From Granulicella sp. L46 (GTDB lineage Bacteria > Acidobacteriota > Terriglobia > Terriglobales > Acidobacteriaceae): a DNA stretch of 64,000 nt. The notes under the pieces are model-generated. The model did no database searches, was not told the DNA's origin, and saw nothing but the letters and a program-made list of their open reading frames with translations. Position numbers and translations under genes: made by a program. Positions 42,780-52,298 of this stretch are shown here, in pieces. Positions within the stretch are counted from its first letter, which is position 1, and every line of letters starts with the position of its first letter. Location: contig NZ_LMUT01000003.1 of NCBI RefSeq assembly GCF_009765785.1, positions 359,570-423,569 of the forward strand. Direction: 5' to 3'.

Positions 42780-43901
42780 TTAATACGTAGGCCCAAACGT
42801 CACGCCGGCCGGCGCATTCAGCGTCGTCGAGCCGCCTACCAAAAACACCGCCGGCGTAAGCGGACTCGCAGGATTCGTCCGCAACTGTCCCGGCCCATAT
42901 CCCGCCATCCCATACGGTGCACCCGAGCTCATCACCGCCAGGTCGCCATAGTTATCGAACGCCAGTCCATTTGGCGCCACCAGCGTCGCATTGTTACTCA
43001 CCGTCGCACTCGCCAGCGTAATATTTGGCGTCGGACTACCCGTCACCGCAAGCTGCGACTTCGCAAACTCCACCACCGTGTTCGGCGCATTCGCGTTACT
43101 CGACCACAGGTCCCCATAGCCATCGACCGCCAGCGCCCACGGCGCCTGGATCGATCCCGACCCGTTATCGCTCAGCGTCGATGTCGGTATCAGTGCCGGC
43201 ACCGTCTGCGCCGCTGTACTCGACGGGTTCACCGCCGGCAGAATCGAAGCGCTGAACCCAACGATCGTGTTCGATCCGTTGTTCGCCACCCAAAGATTCC
43301 CGCGGTAGTCGAACGTAATGCCCAGCGGCCCATTGAACCCCGGCGTCGACGTTATCGTCGCCGCCGGAATCGTCGTCGTCCCTGTCGTATTCAATTGCGC
43401 AGCCGAGAACACGAACACCGCGTTGCTGCCGTTATCACTCACCCATAGATTCCCTCTCCCATCAAACGTCGCCTGCTGCGGAAACACAAAGCTAGCCGAC
43501 GAGATCGTCACCGCCGGTGTAGGCGCAGAGTTGCTCGACAGATTCGACAACTGCTTCGCCGTGAACTCATACAGCGCCGGAGCGACCGTCCCGCCAGTCG
43601 CTACCGTCCCACCATCAATCACCCAGAGGTCGCCGTAGTAATCGAACACCACTGCCTGCGGCGATGCGAACACGCTCGAGCTGATCGTCCTGCGCGGCGT
43701 CGGATCGCTTACCCCGCTCACCTGTTGCGACGGCGAAAACTCCACCACGTTGGTCCCATTCGCCACCCAGAGCGCATTGTTATTGCCGTTCCCGCCACCC
43801 CAGTAATAGTAGTAGTTGCCATAACCCCAATAGCAACCCGACAGCCCCACCATAACCGCCATCGCACCCAGCGCAAGCGAAACCCGAAACCTATTCCGCA
43901 T
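42780..43901 (-). CDS. NHL-repeat lipoprotein
   Basis: About 373 residues from the ATG at 43901, chosen because it gives a lipoprotein signal (VSLALGAMAVMVGLSGC, lipobox LSGC); the ORF is open to 43973. The next part is Tyr/Gly/Asn-rich. NHL-type blades follow (VVFDYYGDLWVIDGG, TFDGRGNLWVSDNGSNAVFV, TFDYRGNLWVANNGSNTIVG, AVDGYGDLWSSNANAPNTVV). Such proteins are anchored in the outer membrane or periplasm; ligand unknown. Confidence 0.85.
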   Translation of the reverse strand: MRNRFRVSLALGAMAVMVGLSGCYWGYGNYYYYWGGGNGNNNALWVANGTNVVEFSPSQQVSGVSDPTPRRTISSSVFASPQAVVFDYYGDLWVIDGGTVATGGTVAPALYEFTAKQLSNLSSNSAPTPAVTISSASFVFPQQATFDGRGNLWVSDNGSNAVFVFSAAQLNTTGTTTIPAATITSTPGFNGPLGITFDYRGNLWVANNGSNTIVGFSASILPAVNPSSTAAQTVPALIPTSTLSDNGSGSIQAPWALAVDGYGDLWSSNANAPNTVVEFAKSQLAVTGSPTPNITLASATVSNNATLVAPNGLAFDNYGDLAVMSSGAPYGMAGYGPGQLRTNPASPLTPAVFLVGGSTTLNAPAGVTFGPTY

Positions 43902-44908
43902 CCCGCTCTTGCACGCTACCGTCTCACACGCACCACAAAACAACCGCCCGACCAACCCTACCCGTGGCATCATGGCAATCTCCCGAAATCAAATGTCTGA
44001 AAGGTGGAGAAACCTCCACGCCCATTGCAGACGTGTTTTCTACAGAAATGTTTCGCTTCCCAGCGCGATATCCAAAACCCTCCCGCCTCCTTGATGCCCC
44101 CAATCAAACTCACCCCTCAACTCGAGCTTCCAGTTCCTCCCGAACCTCCCACCAACGCCCCGTCATCTCGACCGAAGCATCACGCTCCTGTCCTTGTGAT
44201 GCGCAGTGGAGAGATCCCTGCATTGGCGGTTGCTCTTGACCTTGCTCTTGCTCTTGCCTTGCTTTGCTTTTGCCCTCGCCTTTCTTTCTGTCATTCCCTC
44301 TGGGAATATGCTTCATCCTTTGCCTGTGCCCTTGCCTTTGCCCTCGCCTTTGCCTTTGCCGTTGCCTTTCTAGCTGTCATTCCGAAGCGCAGCAGAGGAA
44401 CCCGCTTCTCGCGCGAAGCGCGCCCGTTCTACCGGATTAGCAGGGGGCTTTAGCCCCGGGTTTGACCGCCACACCCAAAATAAATTCATCAAAAACAGCC
44501 CAAAATCCGCGTGTCAACCCCCCACCAACCCCCCAATCTCCCAAAACCCGCGCTCCCATTGCCGATTTCTCTCTATCCCGCTTGGCATAGTTACCCTACC
44601 CACTTCGCTACAATTGAATAAGGCGAACCATTCCGAAACTCCTCGGGGCCAGCCGCCTCCAAAACCTGACTCCTTCCCCGCTAATTGCAATGGATGCACT
44701 ACTTTGTCCGTAAAGTCTCTGCAAGGACTACTTTACAGGCAACGGAAGCCATAACCACGGTTGAATCAGTCACATAGGGCGGAAGTCAATGAAATCGATA
44801 CGTTGCCCTCTAACTCGCCTGCTAGGACTACTTTGCAGGATTAAGGGGTAGGGGGTGGGGGGTAGGGGGTGGGGGGTCCATGGTCGCCAGATATCATCAC
44901 ACTAGCCC
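43902..44908. repeat. 1-kb intergenic region of mixed repeats
   Basis: Family-A copies at 44162-44222 and 44376-44428. Hexamer tracts of TTGCTCTTGCC/TTTGCCTTTGCC type at 44230-44283 and 44318-44370. A family-B element at about 44436-44460 (GGATTAGCAGGGGGCTTTAG). Two copies of AGGACTACTTTRCAGG at about 44725 and 44824. The G-rich block is listed separately. Small ORFs across it are made of repeats. No gene seen. Confidence 0.75.
44846..44878 (+). repeat. G-tract repeat, possible quadruplex
   Basis: Alternating GGGG, GGGGG and GGGGGG runs separated by TA or T (GGGGTAGGGGGTGGGGGG pattern twice), about 30 bp before the next gene. Such runs can fold into G-quadruplexes. Confidence 0.7.
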
Positions 44909-45748
44909 ATGCCCAGACGCGCAGCGATCGCACGCCAGCCCCGACCGGAAGACGCCGAGCTCTTCCGCCGCCGCGCTGAACTCGCCAGCATTCGCTCAAC
45001 GCTGGCCGCCCGCGAAGCCGTCCTCGACCACCTCCGCGCCCAGCTCAACAGCTTCGAGGGCCGCTACATTCGCCAGGTCGGCGTCCTCTACATCCAGCTC
45101 GACGAGTGGGAAGACCGCATCGCCGAACTCAACAACCCAACCCAACCTCAACCCGAGGCCCTCGAACCAGAACCCGGTCCTGAACCAACACCAACCGACG
45201 AACCTGATCCCGCCGCACTCGACCTCAAATCCCTCTTCCGCGAGGTAGCCAAGCGCATCCACCCAGACCGCGCCCGCAGCGCCCACGACGAGCTCCACCG
45301 CAACCACCTCATGTCCCAGGCCAACGCCGCCTTCGACCGCAACGACCGCGACCTCCTGCAGCGCATGCTCAACGGCTACGACCCCTCTACCGACACTGGG
45401 GACGACCAGCCCGCCGCCGCGCAGCTCGCCCGCCTCACGGAACAAATCGCCCAGACCGAGCAGGACATCCTCACCCTCAACGCTGAAATCGAAGCCCTCG
45501 CCGCCTCCGAGATGGCCGACCTCCGCGATCGCACCGCCACCGCCGCGCTCGAAGGCCGAGACCTCCTCGCCGAGCTAGCCGCCCGCGTCAAAGGCAGCAT
45601 CGGCATCGCCATGCGCCGCTACGAGCTCGAACTCGGCCGCATCCGCCGCAGGCAGCCCGCCTTCAACCCAGAACCTCTCCTCACCGCCGAACGCAGCGGG
45701 TCCACAGCCCCACGTGCCGTCAGAAGCAACACCCGTCACAAGAATTAA
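44909..45748 (+). CDS. J-domain-like coiled-coil protein
   Basis: About 279 residues. An N-terminal coiled coil (about 20-75) and a Pro/Glu-rich spacer (QPEALEPEPGPEPTPTDEPD) precede a J-like segment: LKSLFREVAKRIHPDRARSA with the HPD motif, then LMSQANAAFDRNDRDLLQRM. A second coiled coil (ARLTEQIAQTEQDILTLNAE) follows. There is no G/F or zinc-finger region. It may bring DnaK to a specific partner. Confidence 0.7.
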   Translation: MPRRAAIARQPRPEDAELFRRRAELASIRSTLAAREAVLDHLRAQLNSFEGRYIRQVGVLYIQLDEWEDRIAELNNPTQPQPEALEPEPGPEPTPTDEPDPAALDLKSLFREVAKRIHPDRARSAHDELHRNHLMSQANAAFDRNDRDLLQRMLNGYDPSTDTGDDQPAAAQLARLTEQIAQTEQDILTLNAEIEALAASEMADLRDRTATAALEGRDLLAELAARVKGSIGIAMRRYELELGRIRRRQPAFNPEPLLTAERSGSTAPRAVRSNTRHKN

Positions 45749-45775
45749 CCGCCGCTCGCGCTACCATCGAACCAC

Positions 45776-47029
45776 ATGCTAGCTGAGATCATCGCCGTTG
45801 GCTCCGAGATGCTGACCCCGCATCGCCAGGACACCAACTCGCTTTTCCTCACCGCCGGCCTCAACGACCTCGGAGTCACCGTCGCGTTTAAGACCATCGT
45901 CGGTGACAACCGGCAACATCTCCGCTCCGCCATCCACACCGCCATCAGGCGCGCCGACATCGTCCTTCTCTCCGGGGGCCTGGGCCCCACCGAAGACGAC
46001 CTCACCCGCGAGTGCCTCGCCGAAACCCTCAGACTCTCCCTCCACCGCAACGAAGCCGTCCTCGAGTTCCTGCAGAAGCGCTTCGCCGCACGCAACATGG
46101 AAATGCCCGCCAACAACGCCAAGCAGGCCGACCAGATCGAAGGCGCCGAAATCCTGCCCAACCTCAACGGCAGCGCGCCCGGCCAATGGCTCGACTTCGC
46201 GCACCACGGACATCGCAAGCTCGTTGCCCTGCTTCCCGGGCCGCCCAAGGAGCTGCAGCCTCTCTTCGACAGCGAGTGCAAGCCGCGCCTCGCCGCCGCG
46301 CTTCCGCCCTACTATCTCGCTCGCCGCCAACTCCGCATGGCGCTCATTCCCGAGAGCCTCGTCGACGCTCGCACAGCGCCCATCTACAACCAGTTCCCCG
46401 ACGTCCAGACCACAATCCTCGCCGGCTCCGGCGAGATCCAGCTCCACTTCGTCTGCGTCAAGCACACTCTCGCCGCAGCCGAAGCCCGCGTCGAAGCCGT
46501 AGCCGACGCCGTCGCCCGCGAGATGGGCGACGACATCTTCTCCCTCAGTGGAGAATCCCTTGAGGAGGTCGTCCTGCTTATGCTCGGCGTTCGCCGCCGC
46601 ACCCTCGCCGTCGCCGAGAGCTGCACCGGCGGCTTGCTCGGCCAGCGCCTCACCTCCATCCCCGGCAGCTCGCGCGTCTTCCTCGGCGGCGCCATCGCCT
46701 ACTCCGACCGCAGCAAGACCGCCCTCGCCGACGTTCCCTCATACCTCATCGACGAGCACGGCGCAGTCTCTGACACCGTTGCCCGCGCCCTCGCCGAAGG
46801 CATCCGCCGCCGCACCGGCAGCTCCCTCGCCCTCGGCATCACCGGCATCGCCGGCCCCACAGCTCCCCGCGGCCTCGACGCCAACAAGCCCGTCGGCCTG
46901 GTCTACATCGCCCTCACCGACGGCGAAGATACCCAGGTCAAGGAGTTCCTCATTCCCGGAGACCGCGATCGCATCCGCCTCTGGTCCACCCAGCACGCCC
47001 TTGAGATGTTACGTCGCTCCCTGCAGTAA
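45776..47029 (+). CDS. cinA: CinA family protein (competence/damage-inducible, nicotinamide-nucleotide amidase type)
   Basis: About 417 residues. The N-terminal MoCF-like domain has AEIIAVGSEMLTPHRQDTNS and LLSGGLGPTEDDLTRE. The C-terminal domain has LAVAESCTGGLLGQRLTSIP and GITGIAGPTAPRGLDANKPV. The C-terminal domain deamidates NMN in the pyridine-nucleotide cycle. The length fits two-domain CinA. It starts 27 bp after the J-domain gene; plsY follows after 32 bp. Confidence 0.93.
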   Translation: MLAEIIAVGSEMLTPHRQDTNSLFLTAGLNDLGVTVAFKTIVGDNRQHLRSAIHTAIRRADIVLLSGGLGPTEDDLTRECLAETLRLSLHRNEAVLEFLQKRFAARNMEMPANNAKQADQIEGAEILPNLNGSAPGQWLDFAHHGHRKLVALLPGPPKELQPLFDSECKPRLAAALPPYYLARRQLRMALIPESLVDARTAPIYNQFPDVQTTILAGSGEIQLHFVCVKHTLAAAEARVEAVADAVAREMGDDIFSLSGESLEEVVLLMLGVRRRTLAVAESCTGGLLGQRLTSIPGSSRVFLGGAIAYSDRSKTALADVPSYLIDEHGAVSDTVARALAEGIRRRTGSSLALGITGIAGPTAPRGLDANKPVGLVYIALTDGEDTQVKEFLIPGDRDRIRLWSTQHALEMLRRSLQ

Positions 47030-47061
47030 CCGCCCACTGCTAAACTCAACAGCGATAGATT

Positions 47062-47730
47062 ATGATTCTCTGGCTCATTACCCTGACGACGGCATACCTC
47101 CTCGGCTCGATCCCCTTCGGCTACCTCCTCGTCCGCTTCGTCCAACAGGAGGACGTGCGGGACACCGGCAGCGGTAACATCGGCGCCACCAACGTAGCCC
47201 GCGCCGGCGGAGCAACCCTGGGCATCTTCACCCTCGTCCTCGACGCGATGAAGGGCTTCATCGCCGCCTTCCTCGCGATGCAGTTCGCGCCCAACACCGT
47301 GAACGGCCCGTCGACACTCGCCATAGCCGCTGCGGTAGCCGCCGTCATCGGCCACATCTTTCCCGTCTGGCTCCGCTTCCGAGGCGGCAAAGGCATCGCC
47401 ACCGCACTCGGCGTCTTTATCGCCCTCGTGCCCATGGTTGCGCTAGCCTCCGTCGGCGTCTTCGCTCTCATTGTCGCGACCACGCGCCTGGTCTCTCTTG
47501 GCTCGATCCTCGCGGCGGTCTCCATCCCATTCCTTGCGATCCTGCTTGTGCCCCACCGCTCTCCTGCGCTACTGGTCGGCCTCAGCTTCATCTCCTTGCT
47601 CAGCATCATCAAGCACCACGCCAACATCGTTCGCCTGTTACACGGCAAAGAGAGCCGCTTCGGAAGCAGCAAGAATGCTGACTCGACCGACGAGAATTCT
47701 GACTCAACGAACAAGAAGGTCAACGCATGA
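47062..47730 (+). CDS. plsY: Acyl-phosphate glycerol-3-phosphate acyltransferase
   Basis: About 222 residues with five or more membrane helices. The three conserved motifs are visible: GSIPFGYLLVRF, GSGNIGATNVARAGG and FRGGKGIATALG. It makes lysophosphatidate from acyl-phosphate. Its stop overlaps gpsA by 4 bp (ATGA), so substrate supply and use are co-translated. The C-terminal 25 residues are a polar, Ser/Asp-rich tail not typical for the family. Confidence 0.95.
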   Translation: MILWLITLTTAYLLGSIPFGYLLVRFVQQEDVRDTGSGNIGATNVARAGGATLGIFTLVLDAMKGFIAAFLAMQFAPNTVNGPSTLAIAAAVAAVIGHIFPVWLRFRGGKGIATALGVFIALVPMVALASVGVFALIVATTRLVSLGSILAAVSIPFLAILLVPHRSPALLVGLSFISLLSIIKHHANIVRLLHGKESRFGSSKNADSTDENSDSTNKKVNA

Positions 47731-48722
47731 GCCGTATTGCTGTCATCGGCGCCGGTGCCTGGGGAACCGCGCTCACTGTCTCTCTCGCCCGTCGTGGCGG
47801 CCACCGACTCACTCTCTGGGCTCACTCGCCAGACCATGCCGCGCACCTCACCGACACCGGCGAGAACACCCGGTACCTTCCCGGTTTCATCCTCCCTGCC
47901 GACGTCGAAATCACCCACGACCTGAATCTCGCCATCTCTGGCGCCGACATCATCCTCTGCGTCACACCCTCGCAAGCGCTCCGCTCCATCATGGTGCAGA
48001 TCGCTCCCGTCCTCACCGCGCGCCAAGTGCTCCTCTCCGCTAGCAAGGGCATCGAGGAGAAGACCTTCCTGCGCATGTCGCAGATCATGTGCGAATACGC
48101 TCCCGACAACCCCATCGGCACCCTCGGTGGTCCATCCTTCGCTTACGAAGTCGCGGCCGCCATGCCCACGGCCATCACCCTCGCCGTCGATGACCCCATC
48201 CTCGGCAAGACCCTCCAGGACGACTTCAGTTCAGCCTCTCTCCGCACTTATCGCAATGAAGACGTCATAGGCACCGAGCTCGGTGGCGCGCTGAAGAACG
48301 TCATTGCCCTCGCCGCCGGCGTCGTCACCGGCCTCGAGCTCGGCAACAACGCGACCTCCGCGCTCATTACCCGCGGCATCGCCGAGATCACGCGGCTCGC
48401 CATGGCTTGCGGCGGCCGCCGCGAAACCATGTCCGGCCTCTCCGGCATCGGCGACCTCGTCCTCACCTGCACCGGCGGCCTCTCGCGCAACCGCACCGTA
48501 GGCGTCGAGCTCGGCAAAGGTCGCAAGCTCAATGACATCATCGCCGGCCTCAACGGCAAGGTGGCCGAAGGAGTCCTCACCACCACCGCCGCCCTCGGTC
48601 TGGCTCGCCGCTACGGTGTTGAAATGCCCATTACCGAGCAGATGGCCGCCATCCTCCATGAAGAAAAAGCCCCCCTCGACGCCATCGGCGACCTGATGTC
48701 CCGCCCCGGCCGCACCGAGTAG
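47727..48722 (+). CDS. gpsA: NAD(P)-dependent glycerol-3-phosphate dehydrogenase
   Basis: About 331 residues. The Rossmann motif is IAVIGAGAWGTALTVSLARR. Further landmarks are SASKGIEEKTFLRMSQI, LGGPSFAYEVAA and the catalytic Lys in GGALKNVIALAAGVVTGLE with NNATSALITRG. It makes sn-glycerol-3-phosphate for phospholipids, the substrate of PlsY encoded just upstream. Confidence 0.96.
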   Translation: MSRIAVIGAGAWGTALTVSLARRGGHRLTLWAHSPDHAAHLTDTGENTRYLPGFILPADVEITHDLNLAISGADIILCVTPSQALRSIMVQIAPVLTARQVLLSASKGIEEKTFLRMSQIMCEYAPDNPIGTLGGPSFAYEVAAAMPTAITLAVDDPILGKTLQDDFSSASLRTYRNEDVIGTELGGALKNVIALAAGVVTGLELGNNATSALITRGIAEITRLAMACGGRRETMSGLSGIGDLVLTCTGGLSRNRTVGVELGKGRKLNDIIAGLNGKVAEGVLTTTAALGLARRYGVEMPITEQMAAILHEEKAPLDAIGDLMSRPGRTE

Positions 48723-48975
48723 CCTTCCCCCAACCAAGCCCTGCAACTCTGAAAACGAAATTTCCGATAAGAAGACTTTGCAGGTTGTACAGATCGCGTG
48801 TCTCAGACCGGGCTATTACCGCAGCGAAGCGTCTTCTGTACACTCCAGCAGCCAAAAGCCAAGCGCTCTGAACTTAACTGCTGTTAGGTTGTTCCAGTTT
48901 GTCTCATCGTCACCGTTACAAGAGATCCGATGTAGGCTTGGGGGAGTTCTGTTTCCAAGCGATCGAGGAGATTTT

Positions 48976-49659
48976 ATGTTGCCAGCCATCAAACGTGCAG
49001 TCTATTCCGTAGTGAAACCAGAATGGTATTTCACGTTGGGCGCAATCCGCCAAATCCGAGGGGAATATGAGCCAATCTACCAAAAGTTCTTGGAGATGGT
49101 GCCCCGACAGGGAACAATGCTCGATGTTGGAGCAAATATCGGAATCACGTGCGGGATTGCGGGAAAGCGCAGGCCTGACCTTCATCTAATCGCCTTTGAA
49201 CCTGTTCCCCTGAATATCAAGGTCCTTCAGAGGATACGATCGCTCTATTCGATGAAAACCATGGAGGTGCATCCCGTTGCAGTTGGGGATCATGAAGGGA
49301 TCGTTACAATCGCAATTCCGAAAATCGACGGCAGAGAAGGGTTAGCGCTCTGCCACGTCGTTTCCGACGAGTTCAACAATCCCGATGTAGAGCGTTATCC
49401 GTTTGCCACCGTAGATGTCAGAATTTGCACGTTGGACTCATTCCAATTCGGTCGTGTACATGCAATCAAGATCGATGTGGAAGACCACGAATATCATGTT
49501 CTCCAAGGGGCAAGAGCGATGTTGGAGAGATTTCACCCAATTGTGTTCTGCGAGCTATGGGACACGCCCAATCGAGTGAAGTCCATCGATCTAATGAGTT
49601 CATTTGGTTACTCAATCGCCTTCAGGGATGAAATGGGCTTTATATTCGTCGCGTCCTAG
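48976..49659 (+). CDS. FkbM-family methyltransferase
   Basis: About 227 residues from the ATG at 48976; GAGGAG lies just before it, although the frame is open from 48778. The SAM motif is GTMLDVGANIGITCGIAG, followed by LIAFEPVPLNIKVL and, near the end, AIKIDVEDHEYHVLQGARAM, which is the typical FkbM pattern (IKIDVEGxE). The substrate may be a sugar or a lipid-linked glycan. The gene is clearly poorer in G+C and in C-ending codons than gpsA and ftsY on either side, which suggests recent acquisition. Confidence 0.88.
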   Translation: MLPAIKRAVYSVVKPEWYFTLGAIRQIRGEYEPIYQKFLEMVPRQGTMLDVGANIGITCGIAGKRRPDLHLIAFEPVPLNIKVLQRIRSLYSMKTMEVHPVAVGDHEGIVTIAIPKIDGREGLALCHVVSDEFNNPDVERYPFATVDVRICTLDSFQFGRVHAIKIDVEDHEYHVLQGARAMLERFHPIVFCELWDTPNRVKSIDLMSSFGYSIAFRDEMGFIFVAS

Positions 49660-50017
49660 GTTAGTGGTTTGTGACGCGTATCCAACGACCCACGCAATAG
49701 CCTCATCGCGCCGCTTGAATAAGCCGGGCCTTCCAGCTGAAGGCTCATCGCTGACGGACGCCGGACTTTGGGAAGTCAGCAAAATCGATCCTACCGTTGT
49801 TTCAGAAAAAACGGCGTTCCTGGAAAACTTCGGCCTATCGCCGTTGTGCCTAACCCGCGTGTACATGCTACCTTCGGGCTACTCCAAAAATCGCTGCATC
49901 CCTCGCACTTCGATTCAACGAAGACCAAACCTAACCCAGCCTCGGCAAGCTTACCCTGCTCTCCAAGCTCTCATCTACCCAGGGCCTCGACAACTCCATC
50001 CGCTAAACTAGAAGGCG
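49660..50017. other. Intergenic region before ftsY
   Basis: No convincing gene. The first 200 bp keep the low G+C of the FkbM gene; composition changes to chromosomal by about 49900. Overlapping ORFs in this stretch are not protein-like. Confidence 0.5.
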
Positions 50018-51001
50018 ATGGCTTTTTCACTCTTCGGCAAGCGCGAAACCCCAACCCCTGACCCCGAACCACCGGAGCCCTCCGCACCCCGCGGCCTCTT
50101 CGACCGCATGAAGCAGGCGGTCACCCGCACCCGCGAGTCGCTCTCCAACTCCATCTCCTCCGTCGTCGCCCTCACCCGCGAAGTCGACGAAGCCTCGCTC
50201 GACGATCTCGAACTCGCGCTCCTCGCCTGCGACATCGGTTCCACCACCACCAACGAAATCATCACGCGCCTCCGCGATCGCGCCCTGCGCCACGGCATCT
50301 CCGATGGCACCCAGCTCAAGCTCCAGCTCAAGTCCGAGATCCTCCGCATCCTGAACTCCGTCGATGCACCCATCGCACATCCTGCAACCCCGCCCGAAGT
50401 CATCATGATGGTCGGCGTCAACGGCACCGGCAAAACCACCACCAGCGGCAAGCTAGCCGCGCTCTATCGCCGCGAAGGCAAGACAGTCCTGCTCTGCGCC
50501 GCCGACACCTTCCGCGCCGCCGCCATCGAGCAGCTAGAAGTTTGGGCCCAACGCTCGAACGTCGATCTCATCAAGACGCGCCAGGGCGGCGATCCCTCCG
50601 CCGCGCTCTTCGACGCCCTCACCGCCGCCAAAGCCCGCTCCACCGGTATCCTGCTCGTCGACACCGCCGGCCGCCTCCACACCAAGACCGACCTCATGAA
50701 GGAGCTCGACAAGATGCGCCGCACCGCCGAGCGCCTCTTGCCCGGCGCCCCTCACCAAACCCTCCTCGTCATCGACGCCACCACGGGCCAAAATGGCCTC
50801 CAGCAAGCACGCCTCTTCACCGAGGCCGCCCACGTCACCGGCATCGTCCTCACCAAGCTCGACGGCACCGCCAAGGGCGGCATCGTTGTCGCCATCGCGC
50901 ATGAATTGGGCCTTCCCGTCCGCTACGCCGGAGTCGGCGAAAAACTTGAAGATATCATCCCCTTCGACCCCACCGTCTTCGTCGACTCCCTCCTCGACTA
51001 A
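50018..51001 (+). CDS. ftsY: Signal recognition particle receptor
   Basis: About 327 residues. The acidic/Pro-rich A domain is short. The N domain covers about 25-110. The G domain has the P-loop [52 protein letters not shown] and [14 protein letters not shown], ending in [20 protein letters not shown]. It is the GTPase docking SRP-ribosome complexes at the membrane. Confidence 0.96.
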   Translation: MAFSLFGKRETPTPDPEPPEPSAPRGLFDRMKQAVTRTRESLSNSISSVVALTREVDEASLDDLELALLACDIGSTTTNEIITRLRDRALRHGISDGTQLKLQLKSEILRILNSVDAPIAHPATPPEVIMMVGVNGTGKTTTSGKLAALYRREGKTVLLCAADTFRAAAIEQLEVWAQRSNVDLIKTRQGGDPSAALFDALTAAKARSTGILLVDTAGRLHTKTDLMKELDKMRRTAERLLPGAPHQTLLVIDATTGQNGLQQARLFTEAAHVTGIVLTKLDGTAKGGIVVAIAHELGLPVRYAGVGEKLEDIIPFDPTVFVDSLLD

Positions 51002-51017
51002 ATCCTCCGCAAGAAAT

Positions 51018-51050
51018 CGGGTGCCTCCTATCTAGATTCTGAGATGGGGG
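51018..51050 (+). repeat. Fragment of family-D repeat
   Basis: CGGGTGCCTCCTATCTAGAT then TCTGAGATGGGGG, similar to 23226-23256 inside the amidase gene. Confidence 0.5.
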
Positions 51051-51089
51051 AGCCAATGCTGGAAGTGACTCCGGCTATCCTGATCCTGT

Positions 51090-52280
51090 ATGTCCTTCAC
51101 CTCCCAGGACGAGCTCAACCTCACGCGCGCGCTAACCCTCGCGCGTGAAGCCGCAGCCTTCGCCAGCCCCAACCCAACCGTCGGCTCGGTCCTCACCCGC
51201 GACGACGTCATCCTCGGCGAAGGCGCGCACTTTTACGACGCGCGTGACCACGCCGAGATCTCAGCCCTCAAGCAAGCCGCGGCTCTCGGTAACAATGTTC
51301 ACGGCGCGACATCCTACGTCACCCTCGAACCCTGCGCCCACCACGGCCGCACGGGCCCTTGCGCCGACGCTCTGATCGCTGCTGGCATCGCACGCTGCGT
51401 CGTCGCCACCGTCGATCCGAACCCCCTCGTTAGCGGCCAGGGCCTTGCCAAACTCCGCGCCGCAAACATTGAAGTTGTCCTCCTCGACCCGGCTCATCCC
51501 ATCGCCCAGCAAGCTCGCCACCTCAACGACGCCTTTGCCCACTTCATTCAACACCATCACCCCTTCATCACCCTCAAAGCCGCACTCTCAGTCGACGGCA
51601 AACTAGCTCCGCCACCCTCCACCCGCACCTCCACCACACCTCACTGGGTCACCGGCACCGCCGCCCGCGCTGACGCGCAACTCCTCCGCCAGGCCTCCGA
51701 CGCCATCCTCACCGGCATTGGCACCGTCCTCGCCGACAACCCCTCCCTCACTGATCGCACCGGCCTTCCACGTCGCCGCCCGCTCCTCCGCGTCATCCTC
51801 GACAGCGCCCTCCGCACTCCTCCGGACTCAGCCCTCGTCCGCAACGCCGCGAGCGAACTCTTGATTCTCTGCTCTGACGACACCACCCAAGCTCCCACCG
51901 ACCGCGAGTCCGCCCTCCGCGCCCGCACCGCCGAAGTCCTCCGCATCCCCACGATCCACGGGCACCTCGACCTCAACGCTGCACTCAAAGCACTCGCCGA
52001 GCGCCACATCCTCAGCGTCCTCGTCGAAGCCGGCAGCACCCTGAACGGCAACCTTCTCCGTGCCAATCTAGTCGACCGCCTCGTCCTCTACTACGCCGAA
52101 AGCGAACTCGGCCTCGACGCCCTTCCCTTCGCCACCGGGTTCGATTCCCCGTATGGCCTGCAGCAACGCCTCACCCGCGCCACCCGCGCAACCTTCCCCT
52201 CCCATCTAGCCCCTAACGCCGAAGACGTCCGCATCGCCGGCTACCTCCACGACCCTTGGGCCAACATCTCCAACCCCTGA
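51090..52280 (+). CDS. ribD: Bifunctional riboflavin deaminase/reductase
   Basis: About 396 residues. The deaminase half (1-150) has zinc ligands in HAEISALKQ and EPCAHHGRTGPCADALI. The reductase half has FITLKAALSVDGKLAPP, SDAILTGIGTVLADNPSLT and VLVEAGSTLNGNLLRANLVD. It catalyses the second and third steps of riboflavin synthesis. ribE follows after 18 bp. No FMN riboswitch was seen upstream. Confidence 0.95.
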   Translation: MSFTSQDELNLTRALTLAREAAAFASPNPTVGSVLTRDDVILGEGAHFYDARDHAEISALKQAAALGNNVHGATSYVTLEPCAHHGRTGPCADALIAAGIARCVVATVDPNPLVSGQGLAKLRAANIEVVLLDPAHPIAQQARHLNDAFAHFIQHHHPFITLKAALSVDGKLAPPPSTRTSTTPHWVTGTAARADAQLLRQASDAILTGIGTVLADNPSLTDRTGLPRRRPLLRVILDSALRTPPDSALVRNAASELLILCSDDTTQAPTDRESALRARTAEVLRIPTIHGHLDLNAALKALAERHILSVLVEAGSTLNGNLLRANLVDRLVLYYAESELGLDALPFATGFDSPYGLQQRLTRATRATFPSHLAPNAEDVRIAGYLHDPWANISNP

Positions 52281-52298
52281 TCGCGTTACCCTATACCT

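Noticed and set aside
44004-44453. A 149-codon open frame on the plus strand
   Set aside because: It consists of translated hexamer tracts and family-A repeats and lies in an intergenic region.
49604-50061. Overlapping open frames between FkbM and ftsY genes
   Set aside because: They overlap the ends of both genes, have no ribosome binding site and no protein-like pattern.
51002-51089. FMN riboswitch upstream of ribD
   Set aside because: The gap is only 88 bp and lacks the conserved FMN-aptamer blocks; it contains a repeat fragment instead.
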